A DNA stretch of 35,040 nt from CAXBNV01 sp963977185 (GTDB lineage Bacteria; Pseudomonadota; Gammaproteobacteria; JAGOUU01): positions 1 to 35,040 of the forward strand of contig CAXBNV010000015.1 in assembly GCA_963977185.1 (NCBI GenBank), given 5' to 3'. The notes below the pieces were generated by a model that was not told the DNA's origin, ran no database searches, and saw only the letters and a program-made list of their open reading frames with translations. Both the position numbers and the translations under genes were made by a program. Positions within the stretch are counted from its first letter, which is position 1. Every line of letters starts with the position of its first letter. This document shows, piece after piece, positions 16,098-25,140 of the stretch.

Positions 16098-16400
16098 CTA
16101 TTCAGCCGCAACAGAGTCTTCGCCAGTCCAAGTAGTTAAAATCTCAATAACAGATTTAGCCTGGGCAATACTAGATATATTAAATTTAGACTTTAAATTA
16201 AAAGAACCATTTCTTTTTTGATATCTTCTAATAGTATATTTGATTGGCCCATAAGCCTCATCTTTAGCTACCCAATCTTGATACTTGAAACAAATAGTGG
16301 TCCACGCACCTTTTGTCAATATATGCTTATCTAATTCTTTTACTGTCTCGATACCGCCATCTTCATAGGTTACGGTTATATCATCAATATTCTCAAACAC
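16098..16400 (-). CDS. Small conserved-looking protein of unknown function
   Basis: This 100-residue soluble protein has no signal peptide or membrane segment. It has a beta-rich N-terminal half (ITVTYEDGG, then WTTICFKYQDW), a motif YGPIKYTIRRYQKRNG, and the segment SKFNISSIAQAKSVIEIL near the end. I have a general impression of similar short uncharacterised proteins in other bacteria but cannot name a family. It diverges from the antiporter gene at 16562, and a palindromic repeat follows directly after its stop. Confidence 0.7.
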   Translation of the reverse strand: MFENIDDITVTYEDGGIETVKELDKHILTKGAWTTICFKYQDWVAKDEAYGPIKYTIRRYQKRNGSFNLKSKFNISSIAQAKSVIEILTTWTGEDSVAAE

Positions 16401-16561
16401 TTTTACAATCCTTAAGATAATATCTAAATTTATTCTAATTTTGCTATTGTAACCAATAGTAATTAATATTCAAATTAAAAATCAATATTTTATAATAATT
16501 ATAGCAATCATTTTTATAAGTTGTTATTATGTAAATTATTTTCAAAATTAATAATAATAAA

Positions 16562-17971
16562 ATGGCTATAATAAATCCTTCTAATAAAAAAATTAGTATC
16601 TTTTCTCTAATCATGATAACTGTTATTGCAACTGACAGTTTAAGAAATATTCCGATTAGTGCTCAATATGGCTACCATTTAATTTTTTTCTATATAATTT
16701 CAGCTATAACTTTCATGATTCCCTCTGCTATAGCATCCGCTGAGTTAGTTAGTGCTTGGCCTGAAGAAGGCGGCGTTTATTTATGGGTTAAAAAGGCTTT
16801 CGGTGAAAAAGTTGGTTTTTTTACCATATGGCTGCAATGGGTTTATAATATTTGCTGGTACCCAACTATTTTAGCTTTACTTGCAACAACACTTGCTTAT
16901 ATTATTAATCCTAGTCTTGCTGATAATAAACTTTATACTTTTGTTACTATAAATATTGCATATTGGCTAATAACTTGGATTAATGCTAGAGGAGTTTCTG
17001 CATCAAGTAAAATGAGCAGTATTACTGCATTATTAGGCACTATATTTCCTATGCTGTTTATCTGCTTTTTATGTTTAGCTTGGCTTTACAAAGGTAATAT
17101 TCCTGAAATTAACTTTTCGTTTAATAAACTCATGCCTGATATGAATGCAACGAATAACTGGGTCTTATTAAGTAATATTTTATACAGCCTCATTGGAGTT
17201 GAAATATCAGCTTATCATGTTAAAAATGTATCTAACCCTAAAAAAAATTATCCAATTGCTTTATTCAGTGCCAGCGCAATTATTCTTTTTAGTCTAATTT
17301 TCTCATCTTTAGCTGTTGCTATAATAATCCCTGAATATAGCTTAAAAAACAGCTTAAATAGTGGTCTTTTAGATGCCTTTGCATTATTTTTTGGCTATTT
17401 TAATTTAACTTGGATTATGCCAATTATTAGCATGTTAATAATTTTGGGTATAATTGGTAGCGTTGGAGCTTGGATAGTTGGTCCAAGCAAAGGTTTATTA
17501 TTAGCAGCTCAAGATATAGCATTACCAAAAGTATTCCAAAAACAAAATAAGCATAATGCTCCTATTGGTATTTTAATTATTCAAGGCATCATTTTTAGTA
17601 TTTTATCTTTCCTATACATAGCTATGCCTAGCGTTAACAGCGCATTCTTTATTTTATCTATATTAACAGCTCAATTAGCTCTAGTTAGTTACATATTTCT
17701 TTTTGCCGCATTTATTAAATTACGATATAAATACCCAGAAACACCAAGACCTTTTAAAGCTCCAGGTGGAAATACTACTGTTTGGATTTTAAGCTTAATG
17801 GCAATTATAACTTGCATTAGTACTATAGGCTTAAGTTTTTTACCTCCTGAGCACATTAATTTAGGCGATATTTATATCTACGAATCATATTTAATTATTA
17901 GCTTTATCCTTTTTGTCATTAGCCCGTTTTTTATTGCTTTTTTCACTAAAAAACTTGCTAAAACAGTATAA
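16562..17971 (+). CDS. APC-family amino-acid permease (glutamate/GABA antiporter-like)
   Basis: The 469-residue inner-membrane transporter has about 12 hydrophobic segments. The N-terminus includes ATDSLRNIP and the segment SAWPEEGGVYLWVKKAFG, the signature seen in GadC-like glutamate:GABA antiporters and their relatives. GSVGAWIVGPSKGLL and ALPKVFQKQN around residue 305-325 also match this branch. The substrate cannot be fixed from sequence. panB starts 42 bases after the stop, so the permease, panB and panC may share a transcript. No strong Shine-Dalgarno is visible. Confidence 0.85.
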   Translation: MAIINPSNKKISIFSLIMITVIATDSLRNIPISAQYGYHLIFFYIISAITFMIPSAIASAELVSAWPEEGGVYLWVKKAFGEKVGFFTIWLQWVYNICWYPTILALLATTLAYIINPSLADNKLYTFVTINIAYWLITWINARGVSASSKMSSITALLGTIFPMLFICFLCLAWLYKGNIPEINFSFNKLMPDMNATNNWVLLSNILYSLIGVEISAYHVKNVSNPKKNYPIALFSASAIILFSLIFSSLAVAIIIPEYSLKNSLNSGLLDAFALFFGYFNLTWIMPIISMLIILGIIGSVGAWIVGPSKGLLLAAQDIALPKVFQKQNKHNAPIGILIIQGIIFSILSFLYIAMPSVNSAFFILSILTAQLALVSYIFLFAAFIKLRYKYPETPRPFKAPGGNTTVWILSLMAIITCISTIGLSFLPPEHINLGDIYIYESYLIISFILFVISPFFIAFFTKKLAKTV

Positions 17972-18013
17972 AATTTATATTCTAATTTTCTTATAAAGTA
18001 TGAAAATATCATC

Positions 18014-18817
18014 ATGAATAAGATAACATTATCTCAATTACAAAAATTTAAAAAAGAACGTAAAAAAATAACCACCCTTACATGCTATGATGCTACTTTT
18101 AGTCATGCTTTGAATCAAGCTAAAATAGATGCAATTTTAGTTGGAGACAGTATTGGAAATGTTATCCAAGGGCATGATTCAACTATTCCTGTATCCATAG
18201 ATGATCTTATCTATCACACAAAGTGCGTACATAAAAATAATCTTCACAGCTTTCTTATCGCTGACATGCCTTTTATGAGCTATTATAACCAAGATATAGC
18301 TATGCAAAATGCAGCAAAACTAATTCAAGCTGGAGCCCAAATGATTAAATTAGAAGGCGGAAAATGGCTTGCCCCAATAATTAAAAATCTTGTTGAAAAA
18401 GGAATTCCTGTATGTGCTCATATAGGATTAAATCCTCAATACGTTAATATTGAATCCGGTTATAAAGTTCAAGGTAAAACCCAAGCAGCTCAAGAAGACA
18501 TAATAAATACAGCATTAAAACTAGAAAAAGCTGGAGCAAATCTAATAGTAATAGAATGCGTTCCTAGTGAACTTGCTGATAATATAACTAAATTATTAAC
18601 AATTCCAACTATAGGTATTGGAGCTGGTCCTGAAACTGATGGGCAAGTATTAGTCTTATATGATATTTTAGGAATTTATGGTAATTTAAGAAATAAATCT
18701 TTTAAATTTTCAAAAGTATTTTTAGATAAACAAAATTATACTATTGAAAAAGCTATTTTAAATTATAAAAATGCTGTAGAGCAATGTTTATTTCCTGCAA
18801 AAGAACATACATTTTAA
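18014..18817 (+). CDS. panB: 3-methyl-2-oxobutanoate hydroxymethyltransferase
   Basis: PanB transfers a hydroxymethyl group from methylene-tetrahydrofolate to 2-oxoisovalerate, giving ketopantoate for pantothenate and CoA. The 267-residue protein (E. coli 264) has TCYDATFS, the metal-binding LVGDS (42-46) followed by IGNVIQGHDSTIPV, the KLEGG loop, and IPTIGIGAGPETDGQVLV near the C-terminus. It is followed 21 bases later by panC, so the two early pantothenate steps are coupled. panD is not in the window. Confidence 0.95.
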   Translation: MNKITLSQLQKFKKERKKITTLTCYDATFSHALNQAKIDAILVGDSIGNVIQGHDSTIPVSIDDLIYHTKCVHKNNLHSFLIADMPFMSYYNQDIAMQNAAKLIQAGAQMIKLEGGKWLAPIIKNLVEKGIPVCAHIGLNPQYVNIESGYKVQGKTQAAQEDIINTALKLEKAGANLIVIECVPSELADNITKLLTIPTIGIGAGPETDGQVLVLYDILGIYGNLRNKSFKFSKVFLDKQNYTIEKAILNYKNAVEQCLFPAKEHTF

Positions 18818-18838
18818 TTTTTTAATAATAAACAAAAA

Positions 18839-19705
18839 ATGCAGATCATAGAGTCAATTAAAGACATACAAATTTATCATAAAAAACACAAAAAGCTTAA
18901 TAAAGTAATAGCATTTGTCCCAACTATGGGAAACCTTCATGAAGGACACTTAAGTCTAGTTAAAATAGCTCAAAAACATGCTGATATAGTATTAGTATCT
19001 ATTTTTCTAAACCCTTTACAATTTTCTGCTAAAGAAGATATTAATAATTATCCAAAAACAATTCAAGACGATTTAAATAAATTAAAAGCTCTTAAAGTAA
19101 GCGCTGTATTTACACCTAATGTAACCACGATATACCCTGATGGCAAAAGCAATGCCCCAAGAATTTATATTAAAGAATTTGAAACAATGTTATGTGCTGT
19201 ATCTAGACCTGATTTTTTTAGCGGTGTTGCAACTGTTGTCACTGCATTATTTAATATAATAAAACCTGATATAGCTATATTTGGTGAAAAAGATTATCAG
19301 CAATTATTAGTAATCAAAAAATTAGTCAAAAACTTACACTTTAATATTAAAATACTGTCAGGAAAAATAGTAAGAGAGCCATCAGGATTAGCAATGAGCT
19401 CACGCAATAATTACTTTTCTGAATCTCAAAGAGCTCAGGCTGCAATGTTATATAAATTATTAAATAATTTAAAAAACAATATTATTAATAATTCAGAAAA
19501 TGTTACTAATATTAATAAATATATTTTAGATTCTAAAGAATCTTTTAAAAATAATAATTTTGAAATAGATTATATAGAGGTAAGATCAAATACTACTTTA
19601 AATATAATTACGGATTATAATTCTATTAAAAAAAATTCATCTCGCCTATTTATCGCCTGTAATTTTTACGGTGTTCGATTAATTGATAATATTAATTTAC
19701 AATAA
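18839..19705 (+). CDS. panC: Pantothenate synthetase
   Basis: PanC joins pantoate and beta-alanine using ATP. The 288-residue cytosolic enzyme has the HIGH-like motif MGNLHEGH (30-37), FLNPLQF, GEKDYQQL and the KMSKS-equivalent PSGLAMSSRN. Length matches the family (about 283). It lies directly downstream of panB. Its stop is 4 bases from the stop of the convergent gene at 19710, so no room exists for a dedicated terminator. Confidence 0.95.
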   Translation: MQIIESIKDIQIYHKKHKKLNKVIAFVPTMGNLHEGHLSLVKIAQKHADIVLVSIFLNPLQFSAKEDINNYPKTIQDDLNKLKALKVSAVFTPNVTTIYPDGKSNAPRIYIKEFETMLCAVSRPDFFSGVATVVTALFNIIKPDIAIFGEKDYQQLLVIKKLVKNLHFNIKILSGKIVREPSGLAMSSRNNYFSESQRAQAAMLYKLLNNLKNNIINNSENVTNINKYILDSKESFKNNNFEIDYIEVRSNTTLNIITDYNSIKKNSSRLFIACNFYGVRLIDNINLQ

Positions 19706-19709
19706 TAAA

Positions 19710-20282
19710 TTAATTTACTTTTGAGAGTATTTTATTATCTTTAGTAAAAACACAAATACAAGGAAAAAGAATTGCCCAAATAAGACCATAACATAGTAAA
19801 ATAAAAGAAGACTTGATGTACATAGCCTTAAAAAATTCTATGTAAAAATAAGCAAGTGGTACAAAAATTAAAACTAAGATAGATAAGATATAAGGCTTAT
19901 TAAAAAAATATTGAGAAGTTATATAAAAAGTTACTGAAAAATTATTCCACATTATCATTAGCCAAATTGGTGATATATAATAAAAATCATTATTATTAAA
20001 TAAAACCCAGCCTAAATTATAAAAAATACTGTCAATGATAATAGCTAATAATGTTATAGTTATTATAAATATGTTAAATCTTAACTTATGATCAGTTAAA
20101 TTCAAATATATTACATATTGAATAATATTTAATAAAAAAGCTACCTGCAAATAATAATCAAAATTATGCTTTATCACATAAAATAAACATAAAAACCAAA
20201 TACAATAATAACTTAAAGAATTTAATGCTATATAGATATTATAATAATTATATTTTATATAGTCTGTATATGATAACTTCAC
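19710..20282 (-). CDS. Small multi-pass membrane protein, DUF2878-like
   Basis: The 190-residue protein is almost entirely hydrophobic, with about six membrane segments. NLGWVLFNNNDFYYISPIWLMIMWNNFSVTF (in two parts, about 90-120) recalls the DUF2878 family, in which an aromatic-rich 'PIWLL.LW' helix is conserved; the assignment is tentative. It starts 9 bases after the stop of the LemA-like gene and is probably co-transcribed with it. No function is known. Confidence 0.65.
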   Translation of the reverse strand: MKLSYTDYIKYNYYNIYIALNSLSYYCIWFLCLFYVIKHNFDYYLQVAFLLNIIQYVIYLNLTDHKLRFNIFIITITLLAIIIDSIFYNLGWVLFNNNDFYYISPIWLMIMWNNFSVTFYITSQYFFNKPYILSILVLIFVPLAYFYIEFFKAMYIKSSFILLCYGLIWAILFPCICVFTKDNKILSKVN

Positions 20283-20291
20283 TTTATAATT

Positions 20292-20858
20292 CTACATCTC
20301 TACTATTTTTTTAAATTTTAACTTTGGCAACTTAAAAATATCTAAGTAGCTATTGTAATACTTATATGGAAACTTTACCATTAACTTATTATTGTAACTA
20401 ACATACTCATTATATTTATCTTGTAAATTTAATAAATCAGTATTTAAATCAGTTAATGATTTTCTAAACTCATGAATATCTAAATTATGCTCCATATTAG
20501 GAATAGTATATATTTTATCAAAGAGCTTGAACATTTTTTCTCTAAGATGCGCTTCGTCTGATGATATTTTATCAACATCAAGCTTTAAAAAATCATCTTG
20601 AATTAATTTTCCTGTATTCTTTATATCTCTAGCTAATGTCTCAAACGTTTGATCTAAATGATTAAAAACAACTTTATTTAGAAAAACAACTAGATTTTCT
20701 AAAACAATATTTCTTTGTCCAATTACCCAATGTATTCCGTTAAAAATAATATCTATATTTTCTTTATTGGTCCGACAAAAGTAATAAGTTCTAATGGTAA
20801 AAAACACAAATAAGATAATAACTGATAATATAATAAAGCCTAAAAGTTCTATAGCCAT
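20292..20858 (-). CDS. Diverged LemA-family protein
   Basis: The 188-residue protein has one N-terminal membrane helix (about 6-22) and then a helical soluble domain. NIDIIFNGIHWVIGQRNIVLENL (in pieces, 34-56) matches the start of LemA domains, and YNEYVSYNNKLMVKFP (149-164), near the C-terminus, matches their 'YN..V..YN.....FP' motif. LemA proteins are membrane-anchored helical bundles of unclear function. The middle is poorly conserved, which may be why annotation tools could miss it. It is followed by the DUF2878-like gene. Confidence 0.65.
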   Translation of the reverse strand: MAIELLGFIILSVIILFVFFTIRTYYFCRTNKENIDIIFNGIHWVIGQRNIVLENLVVFLNKVVFNHLDQTFETLARDIKNTGKLIQDDFLKLDVDKISSDEAHLREKMFKLFDKIYTIPNMEHNLDIHEFRKSLTDLNTDLLNLQDKYNEYVSYNNKLMVKFPYKYYNSYLDIFKLPKLKFKKIVEM

Positions 20859-20918
20859 AAGTTGTCCTAAAATTCCTTTTTTATATACATTATTATTTTA
20901 GCTTATTAATCACATCTC

Positions 20919-20947
20919 TTGCCAGTTATTATAATTTGATTTATTAT
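20919..20947 (+). promoter_or_regulatory. Likely sigma-70 promoter of proS-nadK-recN
   Basis: TTGCCA (20919-20924) and TATTAT (20942-20947), each five of six to consensus, are separated by exactly 17 bases. Transcription would begin near 20954, giving a leader of about 44 bases before the proS ATG. No LexA-type CTGT-N8-ACAG site is visible nearby. Confidence 0.55.
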
Positions 20948-20997
20948 TTCTATCTATCATTTATTATTAATCAGGTTAAAAATACTAGCAAAATCAC

Positions 20998-22497
20998 ATG
21001 AATAAAAAAACTGCAATAAACCCAACTCGTGAACAAAATTATCCTGAGTGGTATCAACAAGTTATCCATACTGCGGAACTTGCTGAAAACTCTCCTGTTA
21101 GAGGTTGTATGATCATTAAACCATATGGTTATACAATATGGGAAAATATGCAAAAATTTTTAGATCAAGCTTTTAAGCAAACAGGACATGTGAATGCTTA
21201 TTTTCCTTTATTAATCCCTCTTAGTTATATTGAAAAAGAAGCAGAGCATGTAACAGGCTTTGCTAAAGAGTGCGCTGTTGTAACGCACCATAAATTAGAA
21301 GAAAAAGATGGTAAATTAGTTCCTGCTGGTAAATTAGAAGAGCCTTTAATTATTAGACCCACAAGTGAAACAATAGTCGGTGAATGTTATTCAAGATGGG
21401 TTCAATCTTATAGAGATTTGCCTATTTTAATAAATCAATGGGCTAATGTCATGCGTTGGGAGATGCGTACAAGGTTATTTTTAAGAACCTCTGAATTTTT
21501 ATGGCAAGAAGGTCATACTGCTCATGCAACAAAAGAAGAAGCCATAACTGAAACTCAAAAAATGATTAATGTATATGAAGACTTTGCAGAAAATGTCATG
21601 GCTATGCCGGTAATAACAGGTCAAAAAACTGAAGATGAACGTTTTCCTGGCGCATTAGAAACTTATACTATTGAAGCTATGATGCAAGATGGCAAAGCTT
21701 TACAATCTGGGACTTCTCATTTTTTAGGACAAAATTTTGCTAAAGCAAGCAATATAACCTTTACTGATAAAGATGGCGATTTAAAGCATGCTTGGACCAC
21801 ATCTTGGGGAGTATCAACAAGGCTTATTGGTGGTTTAATAATGACCCATAGTGATGATAATGGCTTAGTAATTCCTCCAAAACTTGCTCCACACCATATT
21901 GTAATTATTCCTATTTATAAAAACGATATAGATAAAGAAAAGATTTTATCTGCTTGTAATGAGTTACAAAACAAATTATCTAAAATATTTTATAATAATA
22001 CTAATATTATTACTAAAATAGATGACAAAGATATGACATCCGGTGAACGCTCATGGAAAGCCATTAAAACTGGCGTCCCTATTAGAATTGAAATAGGCCC
22101 ACGTGATTTAGAAAAAAATCAAATATGCGTAACTAGACGAGATAAAGAACCAAAAGAAAAGTTATTTTTAACTAATCAAGATTTCCTAGATACAGTAAGT
22201 AATATTTTAGAAGATATTCAAAGTAATTTATATAATAAAGCTAAAACTTTTTTAGATAAAAACTCCCATGTTGTTAATAATCTAAATGAATTAAAAAAGT
22301 TTTTTAAAAAAGATAGCTCATCTGGCTTTGTTTATTGCTACAGTTCTGATAAATTAAATGATGAGCATCAAAAATTATTGAAATCACTAAAAATATCAGC
22401 TCGCTGTATACCCAATAAATTTAAAGATGATTTAGGAACCTGTATTTTTACTGATAAGCCTAATTGTAATAAAATTATTTATGCTAAAGCTTATTAA
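20998..22497 (+). CDS. proS: Prolyl-tRNA synthetase, archaeal/eukaryotic type
   Basis: The 499-residue class II synthetase charges tRNA-Pro. It has RPTSE (120-124), motif 2 at RWEMRTRLFLRTSEFLWQEG (153-172), LQSGTSHFLGQNFAKA and motif 3 GVSTRLIGGLIMTHSDD (271-287). It lacks the roughly 180-residue editing insertion of E. coli-type ProRS (572). It carries the C-terminal extension ending in tyrosine (IIYAKAY) that marks the archaeal/eukaryotic-type enzyme. Cysteines at 447, 470, 482 and 490 may be remnants of the zinc-binding site. This form is unusual in gammaproteobacteria and suggests transfer. nadK follows after 18 bases. Confidence 0.92.
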   Translation: MNKKTAINPTREQNYPEWYQQVIHTAELAENSPVRGCMIIKPYGYTIWENMQKFLDQAFKQTGHVNAYFPLLIPLSYIEKEAEHVTGFAKECAVVTHHKLEEKDGKLVPAGKLEEPLIIRPTSETIVGECYSRWVQSYRDLPILINQWANVMRWEMRTRLFLRTSEFLWQEGHTAHATKEEAITETQKMINVYEDFAENVMAMPVITGQKTEDERFPGALETYTIEAMMQDGKALQSGTSHFLGQNFAKASNITFTDKDGDLKHAWTTSWGVSTRLIGGLIMTHSDDNGLVIPPKLAPHHIVIIPIYKNDIDKEKILSACNELQNKLSKIFYNNTNIITKIDDKDMTSGERSWKAIKTGVPIRIEIGPRDLEKNQICVTRRDKEPKEKLFLTNQDFLDTVSNILEDIQSNLYNKAKTFLDKNSHVVNNLNELKKFFKKDSSSGFVYCYSSDKLNDEHQKLLKSLKISARCIPNKFKDDLGTCIFTDKPNCNKIIYAKAY

Positions 22498-22515
22498 AAT
22501 ACTAAAGAAAGAAAT

Positions 22516-23427
22516 ATGTTGAAAAAAAAATTTCAAAATATCGGCATTATTGCTAGAGATATTTCAAACACTGATATTCTAGATACTGTTAAAAATTTGT
22601 ATAAACATTTAGAGTCTACAAGCACGAAAATTTTTACTGATCCTGTTTGTTCTGATTCATTAAACCATCCTATATCAGACTACAAGAGCATAGGAGAATC
22701 ATGTGATTTAGCTATTGTTGTTGGCGGAGATGGTAGTATTTTATATGCAGCACATAAATTATCAGATTATAATATTCCTATAGTTGGAATCAATCGAGGT
22801 AAATTAGGATTCTTAACCGATTTACCTGCGCAAAACTTTACTAATGCGCTTGATGAGATTTTACAAGGACAATTTATAGAATCTCAACTGTTATCTTTAA
22901 AAGCTGATTTATATAATGATAAAGAAGCAAGCTCTAAAACCATCTCAGAATCTTATGCTATTAATGATATAGTTCTTAATGCTGGTAATATCACTCGCAT
23001 GATTGATTTTGACTTATATATAGACAACCAGTTTGTATGCAATCAAAAATCAGACGGTATTATTATTGCAACTCCAACTGGGTCAACAGCATATTCACTA
23101 TCTGCTGGAGGTCCTATATTAACTCCTGAGCTTGATGCAATAACACTTGTACCAATGTTTCCACATAACTTAAATAGCCGCCCTATTGTTATACCTGCTA
23201 GTTCTGAAATTAAAATTATTGTAAACTCACATCTTGCTGCGCGGGACTCTAATTTTAAATTAAATCCAGGAATTAGTTGTGATGGGGGCAAATTAATTCA
23301 TTTAAAACCTCATGAGACTATTAAAATTTCCATGTCTAATAATAAATTACGTTTACTACATCCGGCAAATTATAGTTATTTTGAAACTTTAAGAACTAAA
23401 CTTCACTGGAGCAAGAAATTAACTTAA
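22516..23427 (+). CDS. nadK: NAD kinase
   Basis: NadK phosphorylates NAD+ to NADP+. The 303-residue cytosolic enzyme has GGDGS (70-74), the glycine-rich GINRGKLGFLTD loop, NDIVLN and TPTGSTAYSLSAGGPI, which bind NAD and catalyse transfer. The length is close to E. coli NadK (292). It lies 18 bases after proS and 10 bases before recN; nadK followed by recN is a conserved order in gammaproteobacteria. Confidence 0.95.
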   Translation: MLKKKFQNIGIIARDISNTDILDTVKNLYKHLESTSTKIFTDPVCSDSLNHPISDYKSIGESCDLAIVVGGDGSILYAAHKLSDYNIPIVGINRGKLGFLTDLPAQNFTNALDEILQGQFIESQLLSLKADLYNDKEASSKTISESYAINDIVLNAGNITRMIDFDLYIDNQFVCNQKSDGIIIATPTGSTAYSLSAGGPILTPELDAITLVPMFPHNLNSRPIVIPASSEIKIIVNSHLAARDSNFKLNPGISCDGGKLIHLKPHETIKISMSNNKLRLLHPANYSYFETLRTKLHWSKKLT

Positions 23428-23437
23428 ATAAATAATT

Positions 23438-25126
23438 ATGCTAATCGAATTAAATATAAAAAATTTAATTATTTTTGATGATGTTACTATTAATTTCAAA
23501 AATAATATGACAGCTATAACAGGAGATACTGGAGCAGGAAAATCAGTAATCCTCACATCATTAAATTTAATTTCTGGCGCCAAAGCTGATTCAAAATTAA
23601 TAAAGCATGAACAAGAAAAAGCTGAGATTAGCGCAAGTTTCATATTAAATAAATCAAACAGTATCCTTGAATATCTTAGTGAAAATGACTTTTTAAATAT
23701 TGCATCTGATAATAATAGTTGCATCTTAAGAAGAATTATAACTAAAGAGGGTCGTTCTAAAAATTATATAAACAATATCCCTGTTACTTTACAAGTATTA
23801 AAATATATTGGTAATAAATTATTATATATTCACGGCCAACATCAACACTTAAACTTGTTTAAAACAGATTATCAAAGAAGCATTATTGATGTTTATGGGA
23901 AGCTGCAAAACTTTTTAAATAGCATAAAAGAAATTTATCATAAGTATAATTCTCAAAAACAAGCATTATCTAATTTAAAAAATAATTTTAATTTTTATTT
24001 AGAAAGTATAGATTTTTATGAATATCAATTAAATGAATTATATAATGCTAATTTACAGCCCAATGAATTTGAATCAATAAATTTAGAATATAAAAATCTA
24101 TTAGAGCTTAAAGATAATCAAAGTTTAATAAATAATATTACTCATGATTATCTACCCAATATAACTCAGTCTTTAGAAAAAGTTATTAATAATTTAAATA
24201 ATTTTAAAGCTCCATCTAAAAATATTAAAAATTCAAGTCAATTATTAAATGATGCTTTAATAGCTATAAATGAAAGTCAAAATGATTTAAATAAATTAAA
24301 TGTAACGTCGAATGACTTAAGTCAACTAGAAGAACTAGATAAAAAATTAACTTTATTTCATGATTTAGCAAGAAAACATAAAGTTCAATCTAAAGATTTA
24401 TATAATAAACAATTAGAGTTAGAACAAAAAATCAATGATTTTAGAAATTCTGAAGAAATATTAAATAAAGCAGAAAAAGAATTAGAAATAATATTAAATA
24501 ATTATAGAAGCATTGCTGATAAATTAACTAAGGCTCGAACTAATATTTCTAGTTATTTTATTAAAGACCTAAAATCAATCATGCCAACTTTAGGCATTCC
24601 AGATTTTGAATTAGAAATTAATGTAAAGCCACTAGAAACCCCTTCGGCATTTGGTTTAGATAGCATAGAATTCAAAGTAGTAACTAATAAAGACACGCCA
24701 AAAGATATTCTTTCAAAAGTATTATCTGGTGGTGAACTATCTAGGCTTGCACTTGCTATACAAATAATTTGTTCTAAAATAGAAAATACACCTAGCCTAA
24801 TTTTTGATGAAGTAGATGTTGGAATTAGCGGCGCAACAGCAGAAATTGTTGGTAAGCTATTAAAAGAAATAGGAGCAAATACTCAAATAATTTGTATAAC
24901 CCACCTGCCCCAAGTTGCAGCTCAAGCAGATGATCACTTACTGGTTTCTAAAAAGAATATTGATAATAAAACAAGAAGCCAAGTATTAAGTCTTGATAAA
25001 GATAACAGAATACAGGAGCTTGCCAGAATTCTAGGCGGTGTAAAAATAACTAAACAAACTTTAGAGCATGCAAAAGAATTATTTTACAATGCACAAAAAT
25101 TGCAAGCTTATGAGGAATGTGAGTAA
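23438..25126 (+). CDS. recN: DNA repair protein RecN
   Basis: This SMC-like ATPase acts in double-strand break repair. The 562-residue protein has Walker A GDTGAGKS (29-36), long coiled-coil regions between about 150 and 370, the signature LSGGELSRLALA and Walker B SLIFDEVDVGISG. RecN-typical HGQHQHL lies near residue 130. The start is 10 bases after nadK. E. coli recN has its own LexA-controlled promoter; here there is no room for one and no LexA box is seen, so SOS control may be lost. The stop is followed 14 bases later by palindromic repeat copy B. Confidence 0.95.
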   Translation: MLIELNIKNLIIFDDVTINFKNNMTAITGDTGAGKSVILTSLNLISGAKADSKLIKHEQEKAEISASFILNKSNSILEYLSENDFLNIASDNNSCILRRIITKEGRSKNYINNIPVTLQVLKYIGNKLLYIHGQHQHLNLFKTDYQRSIIDVYGKLQNFLNSIKEIYHKYNSQKQALSNLKNNFNFYLESIDFYEYQLNELYNANLQPNEFESINLEYKNLLELKDNQSLINNITHDYLPNITQSLEKVINNLNNFKAPSKNIKNSSQLLNDALIAINESQNDLNKLNVTSNDLSQLEELDKKLTLFHDLARKHKVQSKDLYNKQLELEQKINDFRNSEEILNKAEKELEIILNNYRSIADKLTKARTNISSYFIKDLKSIMPTLGIPDFELEINVKPLETPSAFGLDSIEFKVVTNKDTPKDILSKVLSGGELSRLALAIQIICSKIENTPSLIFDEVDVGISGATAEIVGKLLKEIGANTQIICITHLPQVAAQADDHLLVSKKNIDNKTRSQVLSLDKDNRIQELARILGGVKITKQTLEHAKELFYNAQKLQAYEECE

Positions 25127-25140
25127 ATATTTATATAGTA

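Noticed and set aside
16444..16459. CTATTG-N4-CAATAG inverted repeat upstream of the antiporter gene
   Set aside because: Six-base arms are expected by chance at this composition and no second copy was seen.
20971..21153. Minus-strand 60-codon frame at the start of proS
   Set aside because: Antisense to conserved ProRS sequence and to its likely leader.
23419..23724. Minus-strand frame of 101 codons opposite the start of recN
   Set aside because: Antisense to the Walker A region of recN; no ribosome-binding site or recognisable protein.
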